Of a stretch of 64,000 bases of DNA, positions 33,900 to 46,381 are shown one piece after another. The position numbers and the translations under genes were made by a program. Position 1 is the first letter of the stretch. Each line of letters begins with the position of its first letter. The notes beneath the pieces were generated by a model, which was not told where the DNA came from, searched no databases, and was given only the letters and a program-made list of their open reading frames with translations. The stretch is from Malania oleifera (Eukaryota > Streptophyta > Magnoliopsida > Santalales > Ximeniaceae), in the NCBI RefSeq assembly GCF_029873635.1, contig NC_080425.1, positions 43,418,402 to 43,482,401 of the forward strand. The letters run 5' to 3'.

Positions 33900-35986
33900 T
33901 GAAATTAGGAATAGCTTCCCAAAAGAGGGGGGGGGGGTGGAATTGGCTTTTAAAATTTATTTTAATTCCTTTTTAGAATTCTTAAACTTATTTTATTTCT
34001 TTTAACCAATTCGTGACTGGTTTGTTTAATTTGTTAAGCACTCAAGAACTTAGTTTCTTTACTTAATTTTTAACCATACAAACATCCAATCATTCAACCA
34101 AACCAATCAACTAAAATTATAAAGTAAACGAACAAGCCAATACACAACACTTATGTAATATAACAACTCAAGATGGTTGTTTGTTTATATTTGCCAAATT
34201 TGAACCAAGCCCTGTAGTGAATGAGAATTTATACTTTCTGATGTAAAGCCCTGTATAGATGAATCAAATCACTCTTTCCAAATATTTAGAACTCAAATAA
34301 ACCCTTGGTAAATTTATCTTTGGGATGTTAACCAAGTAACGTACTCCCGTAAGGTTTTCGCAAGATATGGGGTAACCAACGTACTCTCTTTCGGTTTCCG
34401 CAACCCAAATCAAAATTAAACCTTAAGTTTGTTTGATTTCCAAATATTACGTAGTATATATGATTATCAAATAAACCATCCACACAATTTAAATATGTTG
34501 AAAATAAAGAGTAAGGGAAAGAGAGAATGAGACGAAAATTTTTGCGAGGTTCGGCTTATACCCAGCCTACGTCCTCACTCTTGGCAAACCACCAAAGGAT
34601 TCACTAAACCTGTTCCGTTGACGGGTGGAACAAACCTTTACAACCTCCTTGGTTAAGGCTAGAGCCTGCCTTCTCCAAACGATATTCGCTCGTTTGGTCA
34701 CTCCTTTAGGCTAGAGCCTGCCTCTCTAAGCAATATCCCCTTACTTAGCCAATGATCCAAACAATCCTTGGAATGTCAGAGAACTACAAGAAATACAAGA
34801 TAAGATTTGTGTACAAGTATACTCTCTTAAAGAGCAAGTTAGTACAGTTTCAGCACTATATACTTGAATGTAAAATATCAATATGAAATACAATGAAGCT
34901 CAAGTGTAGAATTCACCAATATCCTTCTTAGATGAGGATTAGCAGTAGAAATTCAGAGGAGGAAGGATCATCACTTCAGAATATCTTAGCAAAATAGTTT
35001 TGTAATGAGTGAACAAAAGAGCTTTGGAAGAACAAGAGTGCTTTCAGCTTTACAAGCAGATTTTTCAATTCTTTGATGAGTTTTGATTTGCAAAACCATG
35101 TATTTATAGGCTTTTAAACTTGTTTCCATGTTGCAAAAGTTTCCTTAGAGAGTTTTCCAATTTTTTTAGAAAGTTTGGAGCTCAAACGGCTATATTTTAA
35201 AATATTATAATTTAAAAAATTTGCCCCTTGAATAGTATTCAGATGTCTGATAGCAGTGACCCCACTTTAGTGTTTTGACCATAAATTTGTCTATATAACT
35301 CCAAATTAGGTTTTATTGGTGTCAAAAGAAAGCTGAGAGAAAATACTATAACTTTTATGTTGACCACATTTTAAAATAATAAGTTTTTGATAGAGAAAAA
35401 TTCACCTCAATGCCGCTGTATAAAAACTGACAGCATTTGGGAAAACTCTTTTTGGTGCTTTTTATTCCAAAAATGATTCTAACCTTTTTTTAAAATAATT
35501 TTTTGACCTTATAAAAATATTTTCTAGGTATTTTAAAAGGTATATAGGTCTAATAAATTAACCTAAGAGTTTCAAAATATTTCAAACGATATTTTAAACA
35601 TTAAAGCACTTACATAAAGACTTCTAAGATATTAACATTCTAAGTTCTTGAGTTTTCAAGCTTTGTTTTTGGATTGAGTTCATCTTTTCTTCAAGCTTCC
35701 ATATTCTTTGAGCTTTCTCACTTTACCTTTCTTTGGCTCTTTGGACTTTAATATCCCTTGGCTTTCAACAACTCATTCATGTCCTCATATTCTTCAAGGT
35801 TTCATATATCATCTTTAAATCCATGCTTTGACTCATTTAAGCTTCATTTGATCTTTGTGAGCACTTTCACCTTACTTTCTCATATATGAACCCTGAAATA
35901 ACAATGCTCATATAAATACATTAAATTTCACTTGTTTGTTAGCATCAAAACAAGATAACAAGATTTTAAGCCTTGTAAGGCCAACA
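33900..35986 (-). mobile_element. Solo LTR of a SIRE-like Copia inside Copia C gag
   Basis: The plus-strand ends are TGAAATTAGG and AGGCCAACA. The flanks CATAA at 33895-33899 and 35987-35991 are identical. The gag frame continues when the LTR is removed. It carries the GCCTACGTCCTC block (minus-strand GGACGTAGGC) near 34567. It has no internal region. Confidence 0.93.
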
Positions 35987-35991
35987 CATAA

Positions 35992-36240
35992 GCTAGCTTC
36001 ATGTCGGCCTCATTCATTTCACTTTCTTCCTTAGAAACTTCTTTACTTTCAGTGAATTTATTAGGCATGTAGTTTCCTTGGATAAAAACTATCCAAGCAC
36101 ATGGTTTGTAAAAAGATTCTCATCCTTTATTTTCAGAAGGTGTAGCTAACACCGCAAAATATTAGAGGCCTTATGGAGGATTGACCTTCACCGAATGGGG
36201 ACACACCTAGGTTTGCCATTTAGATCTTTGTACAATAGCC
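35992..36240 (-). pseudogene. Copia C gag, N-terminal part
   Basis: Minus-strand reading gives EGQSSIRPLIF and RMRIF in shifting frames, the conserved Gag N-terminus (usually EGxSxxRPPxF...W+xRMxIF). Stops replace the tryptophan and isoleucine-like positions. It joins to 33899 once the solo LTR is removed. Confidence 0.75.
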
Positions 36241-36262
36241 TATTAAGATTTATTGCAACCTA

Positions 36263-36274
36263 GCTCTAATGCCA
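36263..36274 (-). other. Degenerate primer-binding site of Copia C
   Basis: GCTCTAATGCCA on the plus strand is GCTCTGATACCA (complement of TGGTATCAGAGC) with two transitions. It sits directly before the LTR. Confidence 0.7.
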
Positions 36275-36276
36275 AT

Positions 36277-37997
36277 TAAAAGTCAAGGTGTAATCCCAAG
36301 AGGGGGTAAATTGGGTATTTTAAAATTTTATGTGTGGAAGCTTAATCAATTTTAAAACTTATTTAACACGCGCTATAAATATTTTAATCACCACAAAATA
36401 TTTTCAGCAAACAATTATACCAATATCAATATTCCTAAATATAAGAAAGCTTAACCTTATATACCAATTTGTAATCAATCAAAAACTTTCGACAATGCTT
36501 GCAACAGATCAATATTAATAACAAATATACTCAACCAAACTAAGATTTATATTAGAGCTTGAGTGATTAATGAATCAATACAATATGATATCAACATATT
36601 TAATCAAACTTAAATTATTAGCTTCACCAGAGTTTGATTGATATGGACACTCAAATCATTCACAACATTCACAACATTCACAAATTGAAACAAATCATTC
36701 ACAACATACACAACAGATATATTTAAATATAAATATGCTTGAAAAGTAAATGAGATAATAGAAAGAGTGACACCGGAATTTTTGGCAAGGTTCGGTAACC
36801 ATGCTACATCCTTGCGTCAAGCAACTTGCTATGAGGATTTCACTAATCCCTCCGTTCAGTAGGTGGAGCTCCTCTCTCCTTCAGTAAGTGGAGAAACCTC
36901 TCTCCTTCACTAGGCGGAGAAACCTCTCAAGCAAGAACACTTCTCTTGTTTGTCAATGATTCACAACCAAAACCGTTAATTTACAAAGAAATCAAGAACT
37001 GATTTTTGTACAAAAAGAAAACTCTTAACAAAGTAGATTTGTACACGAAACACTATGATACTCTCAAAATAATATTTTGTACAAAGCTCAAGAGAGTGGC
37101 TTGGTCTTCTAGATTGAAAGCTTTGAACTTTGAAGTATAAAACTAAAAAGTATTTTTAGCAAGGAGAAACGGTGCACAAAAGATTTTCAATGTAAAATTA
37201 ACGTGGTTGCTTGCCCTAACACGATTAAGGTAAGCCTTTTATAGTTAGGTTTGAATTCTGACCATTTGTACAAGTTTTGGTAACAATATATATCAAAATC
37301 AAAAAGATATCACGTTGTTCGCAAAACATATTGAGCGCTTCGGTTGAATGAACTTGTAGTTCGGTTGCCTAAACCAATTAAATTATGAATTTTGAAATAG
37401 GCAGTAGCCTTTTGGTTGGCGAAACTTTACGTTTGGTTGCCTGAATTCTTTCGGTTGACTGAACCCTTAGTTTGATTGCCCAAACCAACACTGTCTAAAC
37501 TTTAACGATGGTAGTAGTCACTCAGTCGACTGAACCTGCCCAAACTCTCTAATATGCCACACTAGTTTTTCAGATTCTTGCATTCGATCAACTAAGGATA
37601 AGCCTCAAGCGCCCGAACACCCTAAATTCAATGTTCTTTATCTTTTTGATTCTAAAACTTATTTGTATCCTTTTGAAATGATATTTGGACTTTGTAAAAA
37701 TATTTTCCAAGTCATTAAAATAGGTATCTAAGTCAAATAATTAATCCTAAGAGCTTCATAAACAAACACTAAGTTGAGAAGTACTTACATGAGACTTATT
37801 TTACAATACACATGAAATGCTATCTAAGTCGCTTTTCTTAAGTAGTCATTCTTCATTTACTTGTATTCTTCATGGTTTTACATTCAAACATCGTTCATTG
37901 TGCTTGTAAGCTATAATACCTATAAATACACTTGATAGCACAATTAGATGCCTTAGTTTGTCATTATCAAAACAAGATTAAGCCTTATATTACCAAA
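36277..37997 (-). repeat. Copia C 5' LTR
   Basis: It begins next to the primer site with AAAAGTCAAGGTGTAATCCCAAGAGGG, similar to the start of the solo LTR at 39986, and ends near ATATTACCAA. TTCGGTTG/CGAAC words cluster at 37335-37510. The GGACGTAGGC-type block is degenerate here (near 36785-36820). The outer end is uncertain by several bases. Confidence 0.75.
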
Positions 37998-39985
37998 TGA
38001 GTTTGCAAGACCATTATACATATTTTCTTGCATATACATGTTGGTATTTGATGTTAGCACGTCATCTAGGATTAGTATCGACCGAGTAGTCTTCTACAAG
38101 TGGTCGACTAGTCTTTAAGACACGGTCGACTAGCCAAACAAAAGGCCTTTTTTTGTCATTTTCTGGAATTTTTTCTAATTATTCATAAGTTTCAATGATT
38201 AAATATTCTTTGGATTGATTGGTCGAGTCTGTTGGTACATTAAGTTATAATAATTTTATAGTTTTTCACTTTAAAAAGACAAAAATTATTATTTTTCTAA
38301 AAGAAAAAGGTTTTCTAAAATGATTGTTCATGATGGGCTTTTGGACACTTTTTTTAAAACAAACTTCTTTTTTTCTAAAATCTTGCACTTTCAAGGTATG
38401 TTCATGTTTTCCTTCTAAAAAACCAGTATCTTCTATTTAGAAAAAAGAGTTTTGTTTAAGACGATTACCCATGATGTAACTTTAGGGTAAAGGAAAAAAA
38501 GGTTAATTTTCTTCTAAAATTGTGATTTCAAGGTTCTACATTTTCAACGTGATTTTCTAGAAAAATCAGGTTTTTCATTAAAAATGTAGATTTTTTTTCT
38601 AAAATTCAACTATTTTTTTTTCAATAAATCTAATATTATTTTAAGCCAAGTTTAAAAATATTTCTAAGAACTTTATATGGCTTGATCCCTCTGAAGGTGT
38701 ATAGGCAGCCTACCGTGTGTAGATCTAGTCATAACATTGAAAAGTTTTCTAAAAAAAAAAAAAATCTTTCACGATTTTTTTTTGTATTTTGTGTGTGTGT
38801 GTGTGTGTGTGTTTTTTTTTTTGCCATTTGGAAAGGTAGTAAAGTAGTAAGGTTTCCGCGTGACATTATCATCTACGTAGGTCTTATGAAATACCTTTTC
38901 AAGGGGATTGGTTAGTTGAACATTTTCTAAAATGAATTAAAAAAAGTGTGACAACCTGCTACATGTGGTCGACTACCTATTAGATGAGGATCGACCACCC
39001 TTACCCAAGAGCAAGGCACGGTTGACCAATACTTGAAGGTGGTTGACTAGTCCCTACTATCTTTCAAATTTTTTTCCAAATTTTTCAAAATTCCTACTTT
39101 AAAAAAGTATTTCTTTTTACGTGAGGCACACAAACACATTATAAGTAAGATAACCGTTCTTAGAATAAGTACAATAGGATATTAGATGGTTAATTGTTTA
39201 AGGAATTAACAAGTTACCTTCCTCATTTACAACGATACTCCCAAACTCGAACTCTTCAAAAAGATTTTCCTTTATTTTTATCTCTTTCATAATATAAAAA
39301 TAAAGTAGTAGCTCCATTTTCAAAAGTAAAAAAGTGAGTTAGGAAATCAATGAGTTAGTTTTCTGTCCTTGCTTCATTTTCAAAATATGGAAGGAAGGAA
39401 AAATAAATATACTCTCAGCACCTTTAACAATTTATAATGCTCTTAAACATGAAGTTAAGTACCTTTCAAGTTATAACAATAAGCACACAATAGATCAAAA
39501 ATATAATGGGAGTTATGTTTTTCCCAAAGCATAATTTTTCAATCAAACATGTGCTTGCAAGAAGGGTCTATAAATATAAGAGCTTGATTAAAAAAAAAAA
39601 AGTTTGATTGAAAGCACATTCCAAAACTGACAGTGCACAATGGCTATTGAGAAGCATTGGATGCCCATCGTTTACTTTCCCATTTGAAGAGCCATATAAT
39701 TCATTTAATTTTATCAGCATAGACTTGTCTGCTTAAAACAGGATTAGCATATTTCCAAGGAAATTCAAACTTGTTTAAGCAAATTGAAATTCATTATTTG
39801 ACCTTGATTTGACATTTCAAACAATTTGAAAATCTCGATAATCATATGTTAAATTAATTGAAATTTTATCAAGATATGAAATACACAATTCACTCAATAA
39901 TAGTGAATGTATATGATTTTGTCATTTCTACTTAGATTGCACTTTTTAATACACTTGTCACTTCATCTATATATGTATTAAGTGG
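37998..39985. other. Non-coding repeat-like DNA, probably decayed LTR sequence
   Basis: No reading frame is convincing. GGTCGACTAG words cluster at 38085-38130 and 38967-39050, as in the LTRs of this window. GAAGGTGTATAGGCAGCCTACCG near 38693 resembles a motif common in plant gypsy LTR 3' regions. (GT)n lies at 38790-38811. The family is not assigned. It ends with AGTGG (39981-39985), a target-duplication copy. Confidence 0.45.
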
Positions 39986-41812
39986 TGAAAGTTAAGGTGT
40001 TATCCCAAGAGGGGGTGAATTGGATTTATAAAAATTCTTTTGAGTGTTTTTTTGAATTTTCAACCTTCTTGTAAACTTAAGCAAACACACAAGAATGACT
40101 TAATGTTAAATCAACCACAATCCAAACACAAGCCAAATACCAATAACAAAACAAACAATAATCAACCAATCAATCATACAATGCTTAATCAATGTGTGAG
40201 AGCTGCAGTACTTTGTTTTTCAGCGTTTGCAAGATTTCAGTTTATAGCCCTGTATGAATGTATTTTTAAGCGCTTCTTTTAATCAATATTTCCGCAAACG
40301 GTTAATCAACGTACTCCGTTTAAGGTTTCCACAAAATACTAACCAACGTACTTTCTTAGATTAAAAGGCTCAATCTCAGTATTTCAGTAGACCTGCACTT
40401 TGAAACACAATTTGTATATGCTGAAATTTAAATAGAAAACGGTAGAAAGAGTGAGACCAAGATTTTATACGAGGTTCGGCTTATCCCCAGCCTACGTCCT
40501 CGCCTTAGGAAAGAACACCTAAGGATTCCACTAACACGTTTATTTGTGGGTAGAACAAACCAATTACAACCCTCCTTTAGGGTGGAGCCCCCTCTCCAAG
40601 AGATACCCCACGCTCTGTTACAATGATCCAATCACATGAACCGTCAAGAAACAAGAAAAAAATTTCTTTTGTACAAAGAATGCTCTCAAATAGAGCTGGT
40701 TAGTACAATTGAAAGCACCATATACTTCAATAACAATTATCAAAAGAAATAGATTTGAAGCTCAAGAACAATTTCACCAGAATACTTCTCTAGATGGAAA
40801 TCAGCAATTCAGATTGTATAACTCAGAGAAGAATGATCAGCAGTTCAAAATTTCAGTAAATCTCAGATTGCAAGAGTGAGCAAGAGAGAGCTTAGAGAGA
40901 ACAAGAGTGCTTTCAGTTTGAGAGCGGATTTTTAATTGCTTGGTGTGTGTTTGATTTGTGAAAACAAGTATTTATAGGCACATAAAGGCTAATTCGTGTT
41001 GCCCAAGTTTACTAGGAGTGTTTTCTAAGTTTTTTGCGAAATTTGGGACACAAGAAACTTAATTTTGAATTTTAAAACATTAAAAAAATATAACCGTTAA
41101 CAATATTTAGGCGCCTGAAGTCTTGGGGTTAGTCGCCTGAAGTTCTTTAAAACAATGATTTTTCAATTGAAAACAAGGTCAGATGCCTAAGGTGATATAG
41201 GTCAGTTGCCTGAGGTTACACTACCTCTTCAGAAATTCACAGGAAAATCGTCAAGCACCTGAACTTATTCTTCAGTCACCTAAGGAAAATCTTCAAGCGC
41301 ATAAGCTTACACTTCAGTCACCTGAACAGACAAATTTTATGTTTTTCAGTTTAGTTTTCAAAAACACGTGGCTCTCTTGCTTTGTTACTTTATCAAAACA
41401 TTTTCCAGGGTTTTTAAAACAAGGTTTCTAAGTTCAAGACAAACCCTAATGAGCTTCAAACCATTTCTACATGATATTCAATATGAAGTACTTACATTGA
41501 TTCATTTTAAAGCCTTAAGAACTCTAAGCTTGGAGTCTTCATAATGTCTTTGCTTTGAATCCTCTTAGACTTTGAGTCAACTTTAGGTTTTCAAATGCTT
41601 TGATCATTTTTGGTTCACTTGAGCTTCCTTTGGATCACTTTAAAGATGAGTGTGGCATTGTGGTCCTTGGTGATCTTAAACTTGCATTTCCTTTGATCTT
41701 TTGAACTTTGTCATTTAAGCATTCTTGAAATATCATCACTTAACAACACATGTTAAATCAACCTTCATTTGTTATCATCAAAATGAGATTCGAAAGTCAT
41801 GTTAGGCCAACA
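39986..41812 (-). mobile_element. Solo LTR of a SIRE-like Copia
   Basis: The plus-strand ends are TGAAAGTTAAGGTGTTATCCC and TAGGCCAACA. The flanks AGTGG (39981-39985) and AGTAG (41813-41817) match at 4 of 5. It carries GCCTACGTCCTCGCC near 40490, the reverse of GGACGTAGGC. There is no primer site or gag beside it. Confidence 0.88.
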
Positions 41813-42063
41813 AGTAGTGCATTTATTATTGCACCTATAATGTGCCACAATCACTGCATCTATATATGCAATTATATTATCTATATTTGCAGCTATATCT
41901 ACATCTGTATTTGAATATGCACATTAAGTAGCTATTGTATCTATTTATGCATTTTATCATAACATATGTATATGCATTTAATTGCTACATCAATTACTGC
42001 ATTTGTTATTAATGTATCTGTATTTGTGTCTATCACCACACTGTGCATGTAACTAGCAATACC
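41813..42063. other. AT-rich non-coding stretch
   Basis: It is made of loosely repeated TGCATTTATT/CTATATTTGCA words and has no coding potential. It continues the sequence interrupted by the solo LTR. Confidence 0.5.
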
Positions 42064-42421
42064 TGAAAAGGATGAAAACAAAACAGGCTTGGAGGGCCTG
42101 GGGTGTACTCCGAGGGATCAATTCGATGCCTAAGTAAGGAAACGCTTCCAAGAGGTTGAATGCAACAATAAGATTGGGTTAAGAGTGAGTTACATTTGCT
42201 TGTTTGCATTACTCCTTTTTATAGTGGCCATGTTTGACTTGTAGGATGATCCCTCACTATGGCGCGGGGGCGTGGATCGCTCCAGGGGTTTAAAGCACTA
42301 GCGTGGATATCTCCCTTCATTATTAGATTAGAGCTAATTATTCCTTCCAAAACATTTGACTTGGGTAATAATTGCTGGGTTTTGACTTCCTATTATAAGC
42401 TGATATATTAAAGGCATTTCA
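42064..42421 (-). repeat. Likely 3' LTR of the Tat element
   Basis: In minus orientation the purine tract AGGGGGAC (42426-42433) is followed by an LTR starting TGAAATGCC at 42421. ACTATAAAAAGGAG (about 42213-42226) is a TATA box on the minus strand. The other end is placed at TGAAAAGG (42064) on the TG/CA rule only. No second copy is in the window to confirm it. Confidence 0.6.
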
Positions 42422-42719
42422 GTTGTCCCCCTAGTTTCAAATTTTCAAAACTTGTTCTTGAAATTTCGAACTGGTGTCTTGTCTCCCTCCTCTCCCTCTT
42501 TCTTTTTTGGTTTGTCCAAGTCGATTGGATTCCCATTCGGCTCTGCCGAGACGATTCATGTACTGGGTTGTATATTGCAGAGTCAATGCTACGGGGGGTT
42601 CAGTTGGGTTAGATTTTGCTGAGCTGATGTTTGGCTGAGTCGATTTTGTTGAGCTAATGTTACGGGGGGTTCGACTAAGTTAGTTTTTCTGGGCTGATGC
42701 TAACATTTTACCGAGCTTC

Positions 42720-43790
42720 AGAGCTATCTTTGTTGGGCTGTTGAGCCGCTCTTGTTGAGCTGTTCTTGTCAAATCGATCTTCATGGCTTTTCTTGCTGAG
42801 CTATTTCTTTTGAGCTGCTCTTCATGGCATTTCTTACTGAACTGTTCCTGCTAAGCTACTCTTTGCGGCGTTTCTTGCCGAGTTGTTTCTGTTGAGTTGC
42901 TCTTTGTGGCATTTCTTACTGAGCTGTTTTTGTCGAACTGCTCTTCTTGGCATTTCTTGTTGGGTTGATTTCTGCTGAATTGCTCATCATAGCATTTCTC
43001 GCAAAGCTGTTTTTGCTGAGCTGCTCTTCGTGGCATTTCTTGCTAAGTTATTTTTGCTGAGCTACTCTTCGCGGCATTTCTCGCTGAACTGTTTCTGCTA
43101 AGCTGCTCTTTGTGGCATTTCTGCCAAGCTGTTTCTACCGAGAACACTTCATGGAATTTCTTGCTAAGCTGCTCATCGCGAAATTTCTTGTCGAGCTGTT
43201 TTTGTTGAGCTGCTCTTTGTGGCATTTCTGGTCGAGTTGTTTCTGCCAAGCTACTTTTCGTGGCATATCTGCAAAGATGCTCTTCATGGCATTTCTTTCT
43301 GAGCTATTTTTTTCAAACTGCTCGTCATGGCATTTCTTGCCGAGTTGTTTTTGTCGAGCTGCTTGTTGTAGCATTTCTTGCCGAGCTGCTTTCTATTGAG
43401 CTACTCATCGCGGCATTTTTTGCTGAGCTTTTTTTGTCGAGCTACTCTTCGTGGCATTTCTTGTCAACCTATTTCTGCCAAGCTGCTCTTTATGGCATTT
43501 CAGCTAAGTTGTTTCCACCGAGTCGCTCTTCGTGGCATTTCTTGCCGAGTCGTTTCTACTGAACTACTCGTCGTGGCATTTCTTGCTGAGCTGTTTCTGC
43601 TGAGTTGTTCATCGCAACATTTCTTACCGAGCTACTCATGGCGACATTTCTTGCCGAGCTATCTCTATCGAGTAGCTCATCACTGCATTTCTTGCCAAGC
43701 TGTTTCTACCAAGCTGCTATTCACAACATTTCTTGCCGAGCTTTTTTTTTCCGAGCTGCACGTAACGACAATTTGTTGAACATCCTTTTG
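42720..43790. repeat. Tandem array with a 41-42-bp period, about 25 units
   Basis: The unit contains TGGCATTTCTTGCCGAGCTG and TTTCTGCTGAGCTGCTCTTC. GGCATTT starts at 42908, 42949, about 42991, 43032 and 43073, a 41-bp step. Since 41 is not a multiple of 3 and the unit has few stops, long open frames appear on both strands; none is a real gene. It lies between pol and the 3' LTR of the Tat element. Confidence 0.93.
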
Positions 43791-44153
43791 GACTCACGAG
43801 CTATGTTCATTAGTTGGGCCATTTGCCTAATGAGTTGTGCTCATTTGTTGGCCATTTTTCTGGCTTAACAAGCAGTGTTCGTCAGTTGAGCCTATTCTTC
43901 TTTGCCTAGTGCTCATTTATTGGGCAACCTTCAAGCCTCATGAGTTGTGCTCGCCAGTTGGATTCTCTAATGTGACGTTGGTATCTAACCATTACGTTTG
44001 TTGTCCTTGCAAAATTTTAAGAGTTTCTCGTTAATTGTTCCATACCTTGGGAGAATCAATATTCATTGGAATTAGCACCACGTGTGTATTCGCATAGGGA
44101 TTTGATCTTTTTTTCTCAAGACGCACACACGGATTGATGCGTTCCTACCTTTT

Positions 44154-44162
44154 CTATAAAGG
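44154..44162 (+). promoter_or_regulatory. TATA box for the antisense ORF
   Basis: CTATAAAGG lies about 235 bases upstream of ATG 44391, oriented opposite to the element's own transcript. The leader between them is CT-rich, as in plant 5' UTRs. Transcription from here is inference. Confidence 0.5.
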
Positions 44163-44390
44163 ATATGAGCTTACTCATTTGTTTCTTATCTCAACCAAGG
44201 GGTCCCTTTCCCTTTGCTAGGTATGCTCTCCTTTCGCCTTTGTCTTTGTTCCTTTATTCTTCTTGTGTTTGGCATTGTATGTTTGTTTTTGTTTTTTTCT
44301 TCAATGTTCTTGTGAAAATTTGGCCCTACTGATCCAATTTGTATAGTTGCGCAAGTGGTTTATCTTGTTTGTCTTGCGATTGATTTTCTC

Positions 44391-46070
44391 ATGGAGTCCT
44401 TGGTGCCTCGGGTCAAGCCCCCAATTATTGTGAGGAGTGCACGATGTGATCTTTCTCCCTCGGATATGCAAAATGTTCGTCATTTTTTTGCTATCCCTTC
44501 CAATATTAGCATTAGATTGCCTGCTAGCTTTGAGTCTGCTCTCAACCTTAGTCCCAATGAAATTTGTTTATATACTGACTTTCTTGACTTAGGACTTAGG
44601 CTACCTTTTAGTCCTTTTTTTTCTAATGTGTTACTCTTTTATAACATAGCACCATCACTGCTTGTTCCCAACTCCTACCTATCATTAGTATCTTTTGTTG
44701 TCCTTCGCCTCCAGCGGGGTCATCAACCCACGGCGCCTCTCTTTCAGAGTTGCTTCCAGATGAGGACGCACTCTGTAGAGAAGGAGTTGTACTACTTCAA
44801 CTTTATTTCCAACTAAAAGCTCTTTACTCCTGGTAGCTCTTCCATTCACAATTGGAAGTCTTGGTACTTTTTTGCATAAAAGGAGTTGAACTATCAATGG
44901 CCTCACGTTTGGTCTACTCCTCTTGATAGTGATGTTCTTTTCTTCTTCCTTTACTTATTGTGTATGCATGAGCTATGTGTAAATACTTGTTGCTTACCTC
45001 TTCCTTTTTTCCTTTTAGCCCAGCTGCGTCACATATCTCCCACATTGTCTCCCTCCGAGAAGAATATCCTTAAAGACCTGGGAGCTATTGGTCGGCAGGG
45101 GATTGTCCCTTACGAGGAGCTGCTCAAGGAGCAAGTCCTTGTACAGTGTGGGCTTAGTTGCGTTTCCCCAAGTCTCATCCTTGACTCGCTTTCATGGTGT
45201 GTACACTTATGTTTCTCAGTAGCGATCTGTAGCCTTATCTTTCTTTTCTTTTTTGCAAATATGGACTTCAACAAGTATGAGGCCTTGATGGCTGACACAA
45301 CGAAGCAGAGATCGAAAAAAAGGAAGAAGAAGAAAAGGGAATTTCAAGGGGAGTTTTCCTAGAGGGAGGAAGCTCTTGTAACTGAGAGTGAGCCCCCTCA
45401 TGTGGTGAAACCACCTGGTTCGTCTATTTTGAGTGGGGCCATCTCTAACGAGCCAACTCTTTCTAGTCATGCGTTATGTTGGGTGATGCATATGGAAGAC
45501 CTAGTGGTGGCCCAGTGTTCCCTTCCTAATCACTTGTCTGCAACCATACAACATACTACATACCAGGTACCTTTAGGGCCTGTTATTTTATTATTTTCTG
45601 CTAACCTTGTGGGGTTTACAGATGGTGACTATGGTTCTGGCCCAAGAGGAGAAGGTAACTTAGATGTATCACCAGACCTTGGAGGCCAACGATAAGTACG
45701 TTGTTGCTCAGAATGAACTTCACGAAGCCTGTGCTGAAGCAGAACTCCGCTAGTGGGCCCTCCGAAAGGAAATAGAGAAGATCCGTAGCAAGGAGATTCT
45801 TGTTGCTGCTGTTGATGCCGATAGAGTCGTAGTATCAGAGTACAAAGATTCTAAATAGTTCATATTTGACACCCCAAGACCTATCGGGAAGGCTTTAGGA
45901 GGTGCCGAGAGCAGGTCAGGACGATGCCCCCTGACCTTTCCTTTGCTGGTGTGTATTTGTATGGCTATGGAATTGAGAGCCCGACATCAGGGGAGAAGAT
46001 AGACGAAGAGGACAAGCTTGGGGAAGAAGATTTTGCAGAAGGAAGCAATGCTAATGCTTGAATAGACTAG
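44391..46070 (+). pseudogene. Antisense ORF of the Tat element, Transposase_28 type
   Basis: ATG 44391 opens MESLVPRVKPPI; the conserved block ASFESALNLSPNEICLYTDF...LGLRLPFSPFF follows. I recognise this as the Pfam family called putative gypsy-type transposon (Transposase_28). In-frame stops at 44814 and 44877 interrupt NFISN and the WPHVWSTPLDSD block. A likely intron (about 44934-45019, acceptor TTTTAG) leads to LRHISPTLSPSEKNILKDLGAIG. Downstream frames hold a basic stretch (45310-45345) and an Ala/Glu-rich coiled-coil part (45660-45860). Its molecular function is unknown; despite the name it is not a proven transposase. This copy is probably dead. Confidence 0.78.
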
Positions 46071-46381
46071 CTTGTGATTTTATTAGCATTGATAGTGTAC
46101 TTTTGAAATTTTTGTGGTACAACTTTCTAAGTAATGGATTTTCAATTCTGTTGTACAACTTTTTGAGCAATGAAATTTCAAGAGTAGTACTTTTTCAAGA
46201 TATTTGAGTTCCATGTGTTTTTTTATCTCCCTTCCCCTTAAGTCCTCTAGGTGTATGTCCCCGGCTTGATTTATGATGCCACTCAGTGTGGCCCCTCCTA
46301 ATTCGACTTTAATTTGTTCGCCCTAGGCTCTGTTGGGTTGGTTCGCACCTTCTTGAGGACCAGTTCTCCTTGGTGGAATGT

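Larger units (their letters stand above)
31440..37997 (-). mobile_element. Copia element C (SIRE/Maximus-like), 3' truncated
   Basis: On the minus strand: 5' LTR (37997-36277), degenerate primer site, gag, protease, and integrase up to an abrupt end at 31440 after QEMART. RT, RNase H and 3' LTR are absent. A solo LTR is inserted in gag (33900-35986). The gag with its CYNCKK knuckle, acidic linker and long coiled coil, and the 1.7-kb LTR, fit the SIRE lineage. Confidence 0.85.

Noticed and set aside
42851..43868. Several 60-130-residue open frames on both strands
   Set aside because: They are produced by a 41-bp tandem repeat with few stops; they overlap in many frames and have no independent support.
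44355..44390. Start of the antisense ORF at 44355
   Set aside because: That position is GTG; the first ATG with the family-like N-terminus is 44391.
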